From positions 1 to 64,000 of the forward strand of contig NZ_BCUS01000022.1 of assembly GCF_001591345.1 (NCBI RefSeq): DNA of 64,000 nt, read 5' to 3'. A program made the position numbers and the translations under genes. The notes beneath the pieces are model-generated. The model saw nothing but the letters and a program-made list of their open reading frames with translations, searched no databases and had not been told where the DNA came from. Position 1 is the stretch's first letter; the number at the start of each line of letters is the position of its first letter. Shown piece after piece: positions 63,076 through 64,000 of the stretch. Source of the stretch: Variovorax boronicumulans NBRC 103145 (GTDB lineage Bacteria > Pseudomonadota > Gammaproteobacteria > Burkholderiales > Burkholderiaceae_C).

Positions 63076-63889
63076 GGATGGCTCCCTGCAGGCGGTTGAG
63101 CGCATCGGCCGGCACCATCGCGCTGTGGGGAAAGGGATCGGACGTCCAGTCCAGCGGGTGGCTCAGGTAGGCCAGGCGCACCGGCATGTGGCGCGACTGC
63201 TGCTCGGCCGCCCATTGCGCGGTGGACGTGTCGTCGGGCGGGGCCAGCACCAGGGTGTCGTGCAGGGCCGTGAGTGGCAGCGACTGCGGCGTGAGGGCGC
63301 GCAGCTGCGCCTGCAGCGCCGGCGAGAGACGCACGCCCAGCGCCTCCTCGGGCAGCGCATCCGGTTCCCGCGCGAGGTTGCGGCGCCAGGACAGGTCGGG
63401 AATGCAGAAGGTCGTGTCGATCGCCTCGACGTGCCGCTCGCGCAGCAGGCGCGCGTAGCCCGGCCCGTCGATCACCGGCTCCCAGAGCACCAGCCGCGCC
63501 GGGTCGCAGCGCCCGTTGCGCGCGGCCAGCACGGCCAGGGTGGCACCCAGCCGCGCGCCGATCCACACGATGGCGGCATGGGGTGCGTGCCGCCGCAGCT
63601 CCTCGTGCGCCGCGCACAGGTCGCGGCGCCAGCCGTCGAGCTCGCCTTCGCTCTCGTCGCCCGGCGAGTCGCCGGAGCCGTAGAAGTCGAAGCGCAGCGT
63701 GGCGATGCCGGCGCGCGCGAGGCGTTCGGCCAGCACCTTGAAGAAGCGGTGGGTGCGCAGGCCCTCCTGCCCGAAAGGCGGGCACAGCAGCACCGCGGTG
63801 GGCTCGCCCCGGTGGTCGTCGGCGGCGTGGAACGCGCCGAAGACCTGGCGCGAGGCCGGCCCGAACATGAGCGGCGTGAAGAGGGTCAT
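63068..63889 (-). CDS. EPS-locus alpha/beta hydrolase 2 (Arg at nucleophile elbow)
   Basis: 273 residues. Alpha/beta hydrolase fold: LCPPFGQEGLRTHRFFKVLAERLARAG, RFDFYGSGDS; elbow GARLG (111-115) has Arg113 in place of Ser. A late HPLDW may carry the His position. Resembles hydrolase 2 of exosortase-A-type loci, where the Ser is also often absent as far as I recall. Start ATG overlaps the stop of the partial gene upstream. Confidence 0.7.
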   Translation of the reverse strand: MTLFTPLMFGPASRQVFGAFHAADDHRGEPTAVLLCPPFGQEGLRTHRFFKVLAERLARAGIATLRFDFYGSGDSPGDESEGELDGWRRDLCAAHEELRRHAPHAAIVWIGARLGATLAVLAARNGRCDPARLVLWEPVIDGPGYARLLRERHVEAIDTTFCIPDLSWRRNLAREPDALPEEALGVRLSPALQAQLRALTPQSLPLTALHDTLVLAPPDDTSTAQWAAEQQSRHMPVRLAYLSHPLDWTSDPFPHSAMVPADALNRLQGAIHE

Positions 63890-64000
63890 GCGACACCCCC
63901 TGCGCATCGCGCCTCGCTCATCCCCTTGCGCGGATTCAGGGGGCGCATGCGGCGGCCTTCGGGGTCGGCCTGCGAGGGCCGGGCGCGGGCTTCGGTATGG
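63886..64000 (-). CDS. C-terminal end of an upstream gene in the EPS operon (partial)
   Basis: 37 codons in an open frame ending ARCAGGVA-stop, with the stop overlapping the next ATG (ATGA), as elsewhere in this operon. The remainder is right of the window. Residues are charged and Arg/Pro-rich, with no recognisable domain. That it is coding is inferred from the overlap style. Confidence 0.45.
   Translation of the reverse strand, partial: HTEARARPSQADPEGRRMRPLNPRKGMSEARCAGGVA

Overview
The window is high-GC (roughly two thirds G+C), densely coded and rich in ATGA/GTGA/TGATG gene overlaps. Gene content (iscRSUA-hscBA-fdx, intracellular PHB depolymerase with a Cys nucleophile, FCD-type GntR regulators, EPS locus of the Wzx/Wzy type) and protein style point to a Burkholderiales bacterium of the Comamonadaceae, most like Variovorax. 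That assignment is an inference from style; no rRNA is present.

Layout. 1-5 kb: the 3' end of an acetolactate synthase large-subunit gene, an NHL-repeat lipoprotein flanked by a 36-bp direct repeat, and an exported CxxCH protein. 4.7-17.6 kb: two divergent units around one operator-like inverted repeat. Leftward run a beta-alanine:pyruvate-type transaminase, a C45/penicillin acyltransferase-type Ntn hydrolase, a complete peptide-type ABC importer, an HSL-family esterase and a PaiB-like protein; rightward run a GntR regulator with two winged helices, a NylB-type (6-aminohexanoate-dimer hydrolase family) serine hydrolase and a GabT-type transaminase. Together they look like an uptake and catabolic system for an amide or peptide of an omega-amino acid. 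17.6-19.3 kb: a receiver-only response regulator and a lower-GC islet abutting the 5' end of dusA, a known integration hotspot.

20-31 kb: an IclR regulator, then a GntR regulator divergent from a propionyl-CoA/methylmalonyl-CoA operon (mutase, GNAT, MeaB, PccB, PccA, BioB, VOC protein). Propionyl-CoA is carboxylated by biotin-dependent PccAB and rearranged by the B12 mutase protected by MeaB; BioB placed here supplies the biotin. 31-38.8 kb: Lrp regulator with a divergent EamA exporter, a RhtB/LysE exporter coupled to a soluble RnfB-like ferredoxin, phaZ, an aromatic/aspartate aminotransferase and divergent uvrB. 38.9-45.4 kb: IscR-type promoter, iscR-iscS-iscU-iscA, a terminator hairpin, hscB-hscA-fdx, dnaQ and tRNA-Val(CAC), closed by two tandem terminators.

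45.5-64 kb: one long leftward exopolysaccharide operon (at least 16 genes; the first is cut by the window edge). It encodes two unusual alpha/beta hydrolases, Wza, Wzc, a WcaJ-like initiating transferase, GDP-L-fucose synthase, a Wzy-like polymerase, three glycosyltransferases, a GH29-like exported glycosidase, Wzx, GalE, a LuxR-type response regulator, ManC and Gmd. GDP-mannose to GDP-fucose synthesis is present except phosphomannomutase, so the polymer probably contains L-fucose and galactose or glucose.
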